Shown here one piece after another: positions 8,273 to 16,576 of a stretch of 64,000 nucleotides of DNA; positions within the stretch are counted from its first letter, which is position 1; the number at the start of each line of letters is the position of its first letter. Source of the stretch: Nocardia sp. NBC_00508 (GTDB lineage Bacteria; Actinomycetota; Actinomycetes; Mycobacteriales; Mycobacteriaceae); the NCBI RefSeq assembly GCF_036346875.1, contig NZ_CP107852.1, positions 2,232,001 through 2,296,000 on the forward strand. Reading direction: 5' to 3'. The translations under genes were made by a program, and so were the position numbers. The notes under the pieces were generated by a model. It was not told where the DNA came from and searched no databases. It saw only the letters and a program-made list of their open reading frames with translations.

Positions 8273-8845
8273 CTAATGCTGGATGGTTATCTTCAAGATC
8301 TCGATCTCAGTGTTGGTCTTGCGGATCGTCACCACGTAGAACTTGCTGTCGGGTGCCGCCAGGGTGACAGTGGAGCACCTTGCTTGGTGGTCTATTTCGG
8401 TTGCAGTGACGGCGAGGTCTTCGAAGCGAATTCGGTACTGGCGTTGAACGTAGCGTTTGGTGGCTCTAACAGCTTCGTCTTCGGTCATCGTGACCAGCTC
8501 CACGTTGCTTCCCCGCCCGATTCGCTGGCTGAGTTGAGCAAGGGAATAGCCTAGTCCGAGCTTCAGAGCATCAGAGATGCCGTCCTCGGCGACGTTCTGG
8601 GCTACCTGCATCACGAACTCAAGTACTGCTGCTGAAGCACCCCAGTGAAGTAGGTCATGGCGATCTTGTATAGCGTAGTTTTCTTGGCGAAATGCAGTTA
8701 CCAAGTCATGACGGATCGCGTCACGATCCACTGCACCTGCCGGTCGGGCGACAATAAGCCACTCCTCAGCTGGCGGTTCGGAGAGGCCTCGGTCGTGGTG
8801 CTGAATAGTGATGCGCAGCTGGTCAAGGTAGTCGATCACGATCAC
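8273..8845 (-). CDS. Hypothetical protein (190 aa), accessory
   Basis: Visible segments are LRITIQHHDRGLSEPPAEEW at the start, a central amphipathic stretch LLHWGASAAVLEFVMQVAQN, and a beta-rich C-terminus FYVVTIRKTNTEIEILKI. The end is convergent with the preceding plus-strand gene. The start is uncertain: GTG 8845 gives MIVIDYLDQL; no good ribosome-binding site is visible. I do not recognise the family. Composition is lower in GC than the backbone, like its neighbour. Confidence 0.6.
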   Translation of the reverse strand: MIVIDYLDQLRITIQHHDRGLSEPPAEEWLIVARPAGAVDRDAIRHDLVTAFRQENYAIQDRHDLLHWGASAAVLEFVMQVAQNVAEDGISDALKLGLGYSLAQLSQRIGRGSNVELVTMTEDEAVRATKRYVQRQYRIRFEDLAVTATEIDHQARCSTVTLAAPDSKFYVVTIRKTNTEIEILKITIQH

Positions 8846-9166
8846 AAGTATGAGGGCATTGACGGAGCACGGCCTGGTCCTGCTGGGTGGTGGGTTGCAC
8901 GTAAAGGCGGGCTGGCTGTGCCTGCCCCTTATCGGCCTGCCTTTCGCGCGTAGAGGCTCCGGGGTCAAGAGTGGCGTAGCCATCACGGAGTGACGCCGTA
9001 GGCGCTCTTGACGCTGGAAGGGCGCGTGAACACAATGCAGGCCACCACACTTCAGGGCCACGCGGCCGGAGGTCGCGCAGTAGTTCGTATGCGAAATGGG
9101 CAGGGTGAACGGGGCCTCGGTGTCCTTGCGCCCCTGCGGAACCCGTGACCGAGGTGACGATTCCGG
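8846..9166. other. Intergenic, decayed sequence
   Basis: No supported gene. At its right end the frame of the integrase remnant begins to be recognisable (VTEVTIP in one frame at about 9145-9165, then FVEALRR in the next), suggesting an additional frameshift near 9165. Confidence 0.5.
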
Positions 9167-9582
9167 TTTGTCGAAGCTCTACGACGGAACCACAGCCGGT
9201 GGATCGGGCAGATGCCGACCTCGGTGAGCTTGCCGTGGGGCAGGCCGGACGGCGAGTCGGTGACGGTGCGGCTGCTGGTGACCGGCGAGAAGGGTCGGCT
9301 CTACACCGGTGACCTGTTCACGAAGGCAGTGTGGATGGGAGCGTTCCGCAATTCCGGGCTGGCGTACCGGAGTCAGATTGACGGTATGCACGCGCTGCGA
9401 CACTTGTTCGCGCCGATGCCGCTGGCGGCTGGCTGCTCGGTAACCGAACTCGTCGCCTTCCTCGGTCACAACGATCCGGATTTCACGCTGCGCACACCTA
9501 CACCCATCTGGAGCTGGCGCGGCGTGCGATCGACCGGATGTTCGGGCGGCCTGTACTGCTCGACGGCCTGGAGACGGCTTGA
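9167..9582 (+). pseudogene. Tyrosine recombinase (phage-type integrase) C-terminal remnant
   Basis: The translation carries the C-terminal catalytic half of a tyrosine integrase: LVTGEKGRLYTGDLF, the HALRHLFA box (His-x-x-Arg) and FLGHNDPDFTLR. After this a 2-base insertion (repeated 'ac' near 9491) breaks the frame; the sequence resumes as TYTHLELARRAIDRMFGRP in another frame with the nucleophile Tyr and stops at 9580-9582. The N-terminal half and the first catalytic Arg are missing. It is therefore a dead gene, the relic of an integrative element inserted beside fadE25. Confidence 0.85.
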
Positions 9583-9628
9583 GATGTGTTCCCAGGCACG
9601 CCCGAACGTCCTGCGATCTACGGAAACA

Positions 9629-10786
9629 TCACTTCAGCAGCGCGCGGGACATCACCAGACGCTGGATCTGGTTGGTGCCCTCGTAGATCTGAGTGATCTT
9701 CGCGTCGCGCATCATGCGCTCGACCGGGAAGTCGGTGGTGTAACCGGCCCCGCCGAACAGCTGGACGGCGTTGGTGGTGACTTCCATGGCGACGTCGGAG
9801 GCGAAGCACTTGGCGGCGGCGGAGATGAAGCCGAGGTTCTTTTCGCCGCGCTCGGCGCGGGCGGCCGAGCTGTAGACCATGAGGCGGGCGGCCTCGATCT
9901 TCATCGCCATGTCGGCGAGCATGAACTGGGTGTTCTGGAAGTCGGCGATCGACTTGCCGAACTGCTTGCGGTCCTTGGTGTAGGCGATGGCCGCGTCCAG
10001 TGCGCCCTGGGCGAGGCCGACGGCCTGCGCGCCGATGGTCGGGCGGGTGTGGTCGAGGGTCTGCAGCGCGGTCTTGAAGCCGGTGCCCGGCTCGCCGACG
10101 ATGCGGTCACCCGGCACCCGGCAGTTCTCGAAGTACAGCTCCGCGGTGGGCGAACCCTTGATGCCGAGCTTGTGCTCCAGCGGGCCCACCACGAAGCCCT
10201 CGTCGTCCTTGTGCACCAGGAAGGCCGAGATGCCGTTGGCGCCCTTGTCCGCATCGGTCACCGCCATCACGGTGTACCAGGAGGACTTGCCGCCGTTGGT
10301 GATCCAGCACTTGGAGCCGTTGATGATCCAGTCGTCGCCGTCCTGCTTGGCCCGGGTACGCATGCCGGCGGCGTCGGAGCCGGCCTCGCGCTCGGACAGC
10401 GCGTAGGAGGCCATCTCGCCGTCGACGATGTCGGGCAGCACCTTCTTCTTCAGCTCCTCGGAGCCGTTCAGGATCAGGCCCATGGTGCCGAGCTTGTTGA
10501 CCGCGGGGATCAGCGAGGATGAGCCGCAGACGCGGGCGACCTCTTCGATCACGATGCAGGTGGCCACCGAGTCGGCGCCCTGGCCGCCGTACGCCTCGGG
10601 CACGTGCACAGCGTTGAAGCCGGAGGCGTTGAGCGCGGTCAGCGCCTCTTCGGGGAACCGGGAGTTGCCGTCGACGTCCTTCGCATGCGGGGCGATCTCC
10701 TTCTCCGCGAGTGCACGGATCGCCTCGCGGAGCTCATCGTGGAAGTCCTCTAGCTTGAACAGGTCGAAATCGGGGTTTCCCGCCAT
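9629..10786 (-). CDS. fadE25: Acyl-CoA dehydrogenase FadE25
   Basis: A 385-residue acyl-CoA dehydrogenase, the FAD-dependent enzyme for the first step of beta-oxidation. Motifs include YALSEREAGSDAAGMRTRAK (FAD/substrate loop), CWITNGGKSSWYTV, FGKSIADFQ and the closing VQLFGGAGYTTDFPVERMMR and KITQIYEGTNQIQR. It reads as an orthologue of mycobacterial FadE25, and gene order (purE, purK, accD5 nearby) supports this. ATG 10786 has AGGAG 8 bases upstream; GTG 10795 is an in-frame alternative. The intergenic region upstream holds operator-like palindromes, and a TetR gene follows on the same strand. Confidence 0.93.
   Translation of the reverse strand: MAGNPDFDLFKLEDFHDELREAIRALAEKEIAPHAKDVDGNSRFPEEALTALNASGFNAVHVPEAYGGQGADSVATCIVIEEVARVCGSSSLIPAVNKLGTMGLILNGSEELKKKVLPDIVDGEMASYALSEREAGSDAAGMRTRAKQDGDDWIINGSKCWITNGGKSSWYTVMAVTDADKGANGISAFLVHKDDEGFVVGPLEHKLGIKGSPTAELYFENCRVPGDRIVGEPGTGFKTALQTLDHTRPTIGAQAVGLAQGALDAAIAYTKDRKQFGKSIADFQNTQFMLADMAMKIEAARLMVYSSAARAERGEKNLGFISAAAKCFASDVAMEVTTNAVQLFGGAGYTTDFPVERMMRDAKITQIYEGTNQIQRLVMSRALLK
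9677..9691. repeat. Right copy of 15-bp direct repeat (inside fadE25)
   Basis: gccctcgtagatctg, identical to 6987-7001. It encodes part of the conserved QIYEG motif of FadE25 and lies about 100 bases from the end of the integrase remnant. Confidence 0.35.
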
Positions 10787-10845
10787 CGAGCTCACTCCTG
10801 GTCGTCGGTGATGATCGCTGATGTCCGCCGCGCGTCAACACGGTC

Positions 10846-10923
10846 GGCACTCAGTGCCACATTTTCATCGAGTATACCCGCTACATGCCAGTCACATGCG
10901 GATATATCGTGGCACCGAGTGTC
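10846..10923. promoter_or_regulatory. Operator-like array between TetR gene and fadE25
   Basis: Two copies of one motif frame this region: ggcact-c-agtgcc (10846-10858, a perfect 6-bp inverted repeat) and ggcaccgagtgtc (10911-10923, 10 of 13 identical). Between them, 10869-10909 forms a long imperfect palindrome (cgagtatacccgc ... gcggatatatcg). This is the kind of symmetry bound by TetR-family dimers, and the TetR gene ends just beyond. Binding is inferred. Confidence 0.55.
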
Positions 10924-10947
10924 AGATTCGTCGCATTTCGGCCGGGG

Positions 10948-11634
10948 TCAGAGCGTACCGAGCTTGCGGACGAGCAGATCGGCGACCTGCCTGGGCGGGG
11001 CGTCGCGCGGGAATACCGCGAGGACCAACTCGTCGCCGTTCAGCGCGCGCCCGGCGCCACGTGGAATCGCTGCCAGCTCCACCCGCAGATCCGCGGCGCC
11101 CGCGTCCGACTCGCCGCGCACCATCCTGCGCAGCAGGTAGTTGTGCGTTGCGGTCACCGCAGCGGTGAACTGCACCCGGGCCAGATCCGGGACATCGGGC
11201 AGCCGCTCACGCAGGTAGTCGGTGAACAACCGCTCGTAACGGAACACCGTGACGATCTCCCGCTCGCGTAGCGCGGGCACGCGGCGCACGACCTGATACC
11301 GCCGCGCCGCGATCTCCCGCCACTGTGTGAATCGCTCGAACACCTGCACCACCGCCGCACACACCGCCTCCCACGGGTCCTCGCGCGACGCGGAGAGAAA
11401 CTCCGCCGCCTGCGCCAACTGCGACTCGTGATCGGCGAAGATCACATCCTCTTTCGACCGAAACTGCCGGAAGAACGTCCGCCGCGAGATCCCGGCCGCC
11501 TCCGCGATCTCGTCCACCGTCGTCGCCTCGTACCCCTTCTCGGCGAACAACCGCAGCGCCTGATCAACCACGGTGAGCCGAAAGTACGCGGTGTCGTCGT
11601 TGCCCCGCGGCCGAGCGATATCCCCTGTAGTCAC
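10948..11634 (-). CDS. TetR-family transcriptional regulator
   Basis: A 228-residue protein with an N-terminal TetR helix-turn-helix: ALRLFAEKGYEATTVDEIAE, then AAGISRRTFFRQFRSKEDVI. The C-terminal ligand domain is helical and unassigned. The start is GTG 11634; TACGGT lies 6 bases before it and no ribosome-binding site is seen, so a leaderless mRNA is predicted. It is upstream of fadE25 on the same strand, with the palindrome array between them; it is a good candidate regulator of fadE25. Confidence 0.9.
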   Translation of the reverse strand: MTTGDIARPRGNDDTAYFRLTVVDQALRLFAEKGYEATTVDEIAEAAGISRRTFFRQFRSKEDVIFADHESQLAQAAEFLSASREDPWEAVCAAVVQVFERFTQWREIAARRYQVVRRVPALREREIVTVFRYERLFTDYLRERLPDVPDLARVQFTAAVTATHNYLLRRMVRGESDAGAADLRVELAAIPRGAGRALNGDELVLAVFPRDAPPRQVADLLVRKLGTL

Positions 11635-11685
11635 GCACTAACCGTAAGTCAGGAACCGAGTACCTCAGTTCCCCGCAGGGAACCG

Positions 11686-11714
11686 TTTCGATAATTTCGA
11701 TTAATTCGTATACT
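11686..11714 (+). promoter_or_regulatory. Three 9-bp iterons over the promoter of the excisionase-like gene
   Basis: tttcgataa, tttcgatta and attcgtata follow each other without a gap (11686-11712). The -10 hexamer TATACT (11709-11714) overlaps the last unit, with tttcga (11686-11691) at -35 spacing of 17. Iterons over a promoter of a small DNA-binding gene suggest autoregulation. Confidence 0.5.
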
Positions 11715-11734
11715 GCGGTTAGGAGGTGGCCCTA

Positions 11735-12193
11735 ATGGGGAACACTCGAGCCGCGATGCATGCCGAGCAGGGTGCGATCGATGCCCATATCGCGGGCCCG
11801 GCGATGCACAGAATCAAGGACTACCTCGTGCGGCACCCGGCCGAGCAGAACATCCGGATGTATACCGAACAGGCGGGCGACGACGCTGTCGTCCTGCCGC
11901 GCGAGGCGGTGAACCTGCTGGTCTTCATCCTGGCGCAGGCCGCGGAGGGGCGTGGTATCACAGTGCTGCCCTCGCACGCCGAACTCACCACCCAGCAGGC
12001 AGCAGACGTGCTGAACGTCTCCCGGCCCTACGTGGTGTCGTTGCTGGAGGCAGGCGAGATACCGTTCCGCCTGGTGGGGAGACATCGCCGGATCCGTTAC
12101 GACGATCTGAAGCCATATCAGCAGCGAACCGAAGCGAAGAGCCGTGCCGCAATAGACGAGATGGCGAGGCTCGGTCAGGATCTCGGCATCTGA
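11735..12193 (+). CDS. Excisionase-family HTH DNA-binding protein (orphan antitoxin-like)
   Basis: A 152-residue protein. The C-terminal half holds a MerR/excisionase-type helix-turn-helix: LTTQQAADVLNVSRPYVVSL, then GEIPFRLVGRHRRIRYDDL. This is the layout of actinobacterial antitoxins that are usually followed by a PIN-domain toxin. No toxin gene follows here; the next gene is on the other strand. AGGAGG at 11721 fixes ATG 11735 as start, not the in-frame GTG overlapping the RBS. It may be a solitary regulator or the remnant of a toxin-antitoxin pair. Confidence 0.85.
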   Translation: MGNTRAAMHAEQGAIDAHIAGPAMHRIKDYLVRHPAEQNIRMYTEQAGDDAVVLPREAVNLLVFILAQAAEGRGITVLPSHAELTTQQAADVLNVSRPYVVSLLEAGEIPFRLVGRHRRIRYDDLKPYQQRTEAKSRAAIDEMARLGQDLGI

Positions 12194-12202
12194 CCATGGC
12201 CT

Positions 12203-12940
12203 TCAGCTAAGCGCGGCTCCCAGCTCGGTGCGGTGCTCAGTGACCCACCGGTGCGCAGCGCGGATGCGCGCGGGCACTCCATCTGAGCGCAGCCGGACCA
12301 TTGCGGGTTCGCCTGCGGCGGCGGCGATTTCGATTCCGCGCTGGCACCGGTCCTGCCACCAGAGGATCGTGTCGAGGAGTTCGGAGCGTTCGGTGGTTCC
12401 GTAGGCGTCGCACATCAGCCGCAGCGGCTCGGCGGCCGTCGCGGCATCGGTGATACCGGGACCGAGATAGAGGTATTGCCAGCATGCGTGCGCGAGATCG
12501 TGAATCCGGCGGCCCGGGGCAGCGAGGTCCCAATCGAGAAAAGCCACGGGCTGCATGCCGTCGCCGAGGTCTCGATAGACGGTGTTCTTCGGTGAGAGGT
12601 CGTTGTGGCAGACGACTTCGGCGTCCGCCGCGAGATCGGTTCCCGCGGTCACGTCGTGGAACGCGCGGATCAGTTCCGCTATCCGGGCCAAGGCAGCCCG
12701 GGAGGCGATCGGCGCGGAGCGTTCCTGGTCGAATGCCACATATCCGTCGAGGTATGTGAGAATCTCACGCCCTTGCTCGTCCATGCCGACGAAACGAGGC
12801 GCGCCGGTCCAACTGGACTGCTCGAACCGGCCGAGGAGTTCGTGCACGAACTCGGCCCGCGCACTGGGGCGGCGGCGCACGGTGTCGCCGATACGGACCA
12901 CGTCATTGATGAAGCCCCCTCGCAAAGGGGTCTCCGGCAT
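12203..12940 (-). CDS. Aminoglycoside phosphotransferase-like kinase
   Basis: A 245-residue APH/choline-kinase fold protein. The catalytic loop CHNDLSPKNTVY (H-x-D-L-x-x-x-N) and the metal-binding DWDLAAPGRRIHDLAHA are both present, so it should be an active small-molecule kinase. The N-terminal lobe is short. Family members phosphorylate antibiotics, sugars or other metabolites; the substrate is not readable. It lies 18 bases after purE on the same strand and may share its message. Confidence 0.85.
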   Translation of the reverse strand: MPETPLRGGFINDVVRIGDTVRRRPSARAEFVHELLGRFEQSSWTGAPRFVGMDEQGREILTYLDGYVAFDQERSAPIASRAALARIAELIRAFHDVTAGTDLAADAEVVCHNDLSPKNTVYRDLGDGMQPVAFLDWDLAAPGRRIHDLAHACWQYLYLGPGITDAATAAEPLRLMCDAYGTTERSELLDTILWWQDRCQRGIEIAAAAGEPAMVRLRSDGVPARIRAAHRWVTEHRTELGAALS

Positions 12941-12958
12941 ATCGCGCTCGGGAACGGA

Positions 12959-13474
12959 TCAGCCCAACAGCTTGGCGCGAAGGGCGTCGTCCTTCTCCAG
13001 AACCATCTGTTCCAGTCCGGCCTGGAACTGTTCCATACGGGTGCGCAGGGCCGGGTCGTGGGCGGCGAGGATGCGGGCGGCCAGCAACCCCGCGTTGCGG
13101 GCGCCGCCGATGGAGACGGTGGCGACGGGGACGCCGGCGGGCATCTGGACGATGGACAGCAGCGAGTCCATGCCGTCGAGGTATTTGAGCGGAACCGGCA
13201 CACCGATCACGGGCAGCGGGGTGGCCGAGGCGACCATGCCGGGCAGGTGGGCCGCGCCGCCCGCGCCCGCGATGATGACCTTCAGCCCGCGGCCTGCGGC
13301 GTCGCGCGCGTAGTCGAGCATGCGCTGCGGGGTGCGGTGCGCCGAGACGACGCCCACCTCGAAGCGAATCCCGAACTCCGCCAAGGCTTCCGCTGCGGCC
13401 TCCATGGTCGGCCAGTCGGAGTCGCTGCCCATGATCAGGCCGACCAGCGGGGTCACGCCCTCTGCTTCACTCAT
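12959..13474 (-). CDS. purE: 5-(carboxyamino)imidazole ribonucleotide mutase PurE
   Basis: A 171-residue class I PurE that converts N5-CAIR to CAIR in purine synthesis. Signatures are [13 protein letters not shown] (phosphate/nucleotide loop), [13 protein letters not shown] and [14 protein letters not shown], followed by the conserved [22 protein letters not shown] 13474 overlaps the end of purK by 8 bases, a sign of translational coupling with the enzyme that makes its substrate. Confidence 0.96.
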   Translation of the reverse strand: MSEAEGVTPLVGLIMGSDSDWPTMEAAAEALAEFGIRFEVGVVSAHRTPQRMLDYARDAAGRGLKVIIAGAGGAAHLPGMVASATPLPVIGVPVPLKYLDGMDSLLSIVQMPAGVPVATVSIGGARNAGLLAARILAAHDPALRTRMEQFQAGLEQMVLEKDDALRAKLLG

Positions 13475-14669
13475 GCGGATCCCATCCGTCGGTCCAAACC
13501 GCGTGCGACATCCAGTGCGCCGCGCGCTCGGCCTTCTCGCGAACCTCGGCCACATCGTCGCCGAGAATGTTGACGTGCCCGATCTTGCGGTCGGGGCGCT
13601 CGCCCTTGCCGTACAGATGCACCTTCGCATCGGGCATCCTGGCGAACAGGTGGTGCAGCCGCTCGTCCATCGACATGGCCGGGGCCTGCGGCGCGCCGAG
13701 GATATTGGCCATCACCGTGACCGGCGCCAGCGGAGCGGTGTCGCCGAGCGGGTAGTCCAGCACGGCACGCAGATGCTGCTCGAACTGGCCGGTGCGGGCG
13801 CCGTCCATCCCCCAGTGCCCGGAATTGTGCGGCCGCATGGCCAGCTCGTTCACCAGCAGTTCGCCGTCGGTGGTCTCGAACAGCTCCACCGCCATCACGC
13901 CGACGACGCCGAGTTCCTTGGCGAGATTCAGCGCCATGGTCTCCGCGGCGGCGGCCGTATCCTCCGGCAGACCGGGCGCGGGCGCGATCACCACCGCGCA
14001 CTGTCCATTGCGCTGCACGGTCTCCACCACCGGCCAGGTCGCCGCCTGCCCGAACGGCGAACGCGCCACCATCGCCGACAGCTCGCGTTTCAGGTCGATC
14101 TTGGCCTCCGCGAGCAGCTGAACGCCATGGGCGAGCTGATCGCTGACGATCGCCTCCGCCGCCGCGGCGGAATCGGGCATCCACACACCGCGCCCGTCGT
14201 AGCCGCCGCGCACTGCCTTCAGCACGATCCGCCAGTCGTGTTCCGCACCGAACCGCACCGCGTCGGCCACCGAGGTCACCGGCGTGAACGCGGGCACGGG
14301 CAGCCCGAGCTCGCTCAGCCTGGTGCGCATGGCCAGCTTGTCCTGCGCGTAGACCAGCGCCCGCGGCGGCGGCTGCACGTTGACGCCCTCGGCGACCAGC
14401 GCCTCCAGGTGGTCGGTCGGTACGTGCTCGTGGTCGAAGGTCAGCGCGTGTGAGCCGACCGCGGCCTTGCGCAGCGCGCTCAGATCGGTGTGACTGCCGA
14501 TCACCACCTCCGGGCTCACCTGCGCGGCCGGGTCCTCAGGGTTCTCGGCGAGCACGCGCAGCCGCTGGCCGAGCGCGATCGCCGCCTGGTGGGTCATGCG
14601 CGCGAGTTGGCCACCACCGATCATGGTGACGGTGGGCATGGCCGATGGATCGAAGGATCGTGCGCTCAC
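13467..14669 (-). CDS. purK: 5-(carboxyamino)imidazole ribonucleotide synthase PurK
   Basis: An ATP-grasp enzyme that carboxylates AIR to N5-CAIR using ATP and bicarbonate. The protein shows [19 protein letters not shown] at the N-terminus, the lid segment [13 protein letters not shown], and the metal/ATP-binding [18 protein letters not shown] and PHNSGHW motifs. The start is uncertain: GTG 14669 (about 400 aa) is chosen because TATGGT lies 5 bases upstream, suggesting a leaderless start; ATG 14639 and ATG 14687 are alternatives. It overlaps purE and is divergent from the GtrA gene. Confidence 0.94.
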   Translation of the reverse strand: MSARSFDPSAMPTVTMIGGGQLARMTHQAAIALGQRLRVLAENPEDPAAQVSPEVVIGSHTDLSALRKAAVGSHALTFDHEHVPTDHLEALVAEGVNVQPPPRALVYAQDKLAMRTRLSELGLPVPAFTPVTSVADAVRFGAEHDWRIVLKAVRGGYDGRGVWMPDSAAAAEAIVSDQLAHGVQLLAEAKIDLKRELSAMVARSPFGQAATWPVVETVQRNGQCAVVIAPAPGLPEDTAAAAETMALNLAKELGVVGVMAVELFETTDGELLVNELAMRPHNSGHWGMDGARTGQFEQHLRAVLDYPLGDTAPLAPVTVMANILGAPQAPAMSMDERLHHLFARMPDAKVHLYGKGERPDRKIGHVNILGDDVAEVREKAERAAHWMSHAVWTDGWDPHE

Positions 14670-14712
14670 GTCGGACCATATTGTCATGTCCGGCGCAAAT
14701 GATCGGGACCGG

Positions 14713-14729
14713 TACACTCCGGTCTTGTG
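14713..14729 (+). promoter_or_regulatory. -10 TACACT and leaderless GTG start of the GtrA gene
   Basis: TACACT (14713-14718) ends 8 bases before GTG 14727 and no ribosome-binding site is present. The same TACACTCCG followed by 5 bases and a start codon occurs in front of accD5 (20222-20238). Predicted transcription start coincides with the start codon. Confidence 0.6.
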
Positions 14730-15266
14730 TCATTCGTCGACGACGTGGTCAGCGTCCTGCCCAAGCCGCTGCAAGATATCGCGTACCGGCATCGGGAACT
14801 GATCAAGTTCGCGATCGTCGGCGCGACCACGTTCGTCATCGACAGTGGCATCTTCTACGCGCTGAAGTGGACGGTGCTGGCGGAGAAGCCGGTGACCGCC
14901 AAGATCATCTCCGGCGTCATCGCCGTGATCGCGTCCTACATACTCAACCGGGAATGGTCGTTCAAGAATCGGGGCGGACGCGAGCGTCATCACGAAGCGC
15001 TGCTGTTCTTCGGCGTCAGCGGTGTCGGCGTCGTCCTCGCGTTCACCCCGCTGTGGATTTCCAGCTACATCTTCGACCTGCGGCAGCCCAACGTGAGCTT
15101 CACCGTGGAGAACATCGCCGACTTCATCAGCGCCTTCGTCATCGGCAACCTGCTGCAGATGGCGTTCCGGTTCTGGGCGATGCGCCGCTGGGTCTTCCCC
15201 GATGAAATGAGCGAACTCGAAGCGGAATTCGTGGATCTCGTGGAAGAGGAACTCGGCCGCAGCTGA
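14727..15266 (+). CDS. GtrA-family membrane protein (Rv3277-like)
   Basis: A 179-residue protein with four hydrophobic helices (about residues 26-46, 58-76, 91-112 and 133-150) and the GtrA motifs YILNREWSFKNRGG and FWAMRRWVFPDE. A long acidic tail follows. The position between purK and the PH-domain gene matches Rv3277 of M. tuberculosis from memory. Likely role is in cell-envelope polysaccharide transfer, which is unproven. It ends 1 base from the convergent histidine kinase gene. Confidence 0.9.
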   Translation: MSFVDDVVSVLPKPLQDIAYRHRELIKFAIVGATTFVIDSGIFYALKWTVLAEKPVTAKIISGVIAVIASYILNREWSFKNRGGRERHHEALLFFGVSGVGVVLAFTPLWISSYIFDLRQPNVSFTVENIADFISAFVIGNLLQMAFRFWAMRRWVFPDEMSELEAEFVDLVEEELGRS

Positions 15267-15267
15267 G

Positions 15268-16575
15268 TCACCGCGGCTCGGGCACCACCGAGTTGGGCGG
15301 ACGAACCTTCGACGAGCCGAGGAACACAGCGAACAGCGCGGGCCTGCGCCGCTGCAACTCCAACCGCCCGCCGTCGGCCTCGACCAGCGCCCGCGCCAGC
15401 GCGAGCCCCACACCGGTCGAACCGCCCGCGGAGAAGCCCCGGTCGAAGATGTGTGGCGCCAACTCGTCACGCACCCCATGGCCCTCGTCGGCGACCTCGA
15501 CACACGCCAGCGGCTCGCGGTCGGCCCCCGGCCGCACCGAACGCACCGACACCGTGCAGGTCCCGCCGCCGTGCATGAGCGCGTTGTCCACGAGCACCGC
15601 CACCGCCTCGCGCAACCGCGAACCCGTGATCGGCGCGCACAGCGACTCGTCGCCGGTCAACGTCAGGGTCCGGCCCGCCTCGGAGAACGGGTGGGTCCAT
15701 TCGGCGACCACGCCGCGCAGTTCGTGCATCACCGGCACCGGATCGCGATCGGCTGCGTCCTCGTCGCGGGATGCGCGCACCAGGTCGTCGATCGCTTCGG
15801 TGAGCCGGTCCACCTGGGCCATCGCTTCCTCGGCCTCGTGCACCACCTCCGGATCGGCATGCGCGGACAGCTCGTCCAGACGCAGCCGCACGGCGGTCAG
15901 CCTGCTGCGCAACTGATGCGAGACGTCGGCGACCAGGGCATGCTCGCGCTGCAGTCGTCCGGCGATCTCCACGGTCGCGGAGTCGAGCACGTCGGAGACG
16001 CGATCCAGTTCGGCGATGCCGTGCCTGCGCGGATCGGGCCGGAAGTCGCCCATCGCCAGCCGCGCGGCGCGCGCCGCGACGTCGCGCAGCGGATCGGCCA
16101 CCCGGCGCGCGGTGACCACCGCCACCGACACGGCCGCGCCGAGCGAGGCGAGCACCGCGAGCGCCACCACCGCGACCGCCTGGCGCTGCATGGCGTGCAT
16201 CGGCGCCGAGGGCACCTCCAGGCGCAGTGACCCGGACGTGCCCATCGACAGCGACTCGACCAGCGGGTCGGGCACCTCGGCCACGCCGAGGTCGCGGTGG
16301 GAGGCGTTGTCCGCGGGCGCGGGATAGACGATGGTCAGTCTGCTGTTCTCGGGCACCAGCGGCGCCACCGACCGGGTGTCCAGCTCGCCGAGCACCATCC
16401 CATCGCCGTGCTCCTGCGCGATGATCTCCGCGGCGATCCGGTCCAGCCGGTTCTGCAGATCGTTGCGGGTGATGTCCTCCACCCACAGCCACGCCGTGTA
16501 GATCAGCGGCACACCGAGCACCACCGTGGTCAGCGTCAGCACGGTGAGCATCGAACGCAGAATCCGGCGGCGCAT
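15268..16575 (-). CDS. Two-component sensor histidine kinase
   Basis: A 435-residue membrane kinase. Helix 1 is about residues 9-30, an extracytoplasmic sensor spans about 31-133, helix 2 about 134-155, followed by a HAMP linker. The phosphorylation site is His220 in ADVSHQLRSRLTAVR; N-box VLVDNALMHGGG, G1 VADEGHGV and G2 GGSTGVGLALARAL are complete. The stimulus is unknown. It starts 1 base after the response-regulator stop and is surely its partner. Confidence 0.95.
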   Translation of the reverse strand: MRRRILRSMLTVLTLTTVVLGVPLIYTAWLWVEDITRNDLQNRLDRIAAEIIAQEHGDGMVLGELDTRSVAPLVPENSRLTIVYPAPADNASHRDLGVAEVPDPLVESLSMGTSGSLRLEVPSAPMHAMQRQAVAVVALAVLASLGAAVSVAVVTARRVADPLRDVAARAARLAMGDFRPDPRRHGIAELDRVSDVLDSATVEIAGRLQREHALVADVSHQLRSRLTAVRLRLDELSAHADPEVVHEAEEAMAQVDRLTEAIDDLVRASRDEDAADRDPVPVMHELRGVVAEWTHPFSEAGRTLTLTGDESLCAPITGSRLREAVAVLVDNALMHGGGTCTVSVRSVRPGADREPLACVEVADEGHGVRDELAPHIFDRGFSAGGSTGVGLALARALVEADGGRLELQRRRPALFAVFLGSSKVRPPNSVVPEPR

Positions 16576-16576
16576 G

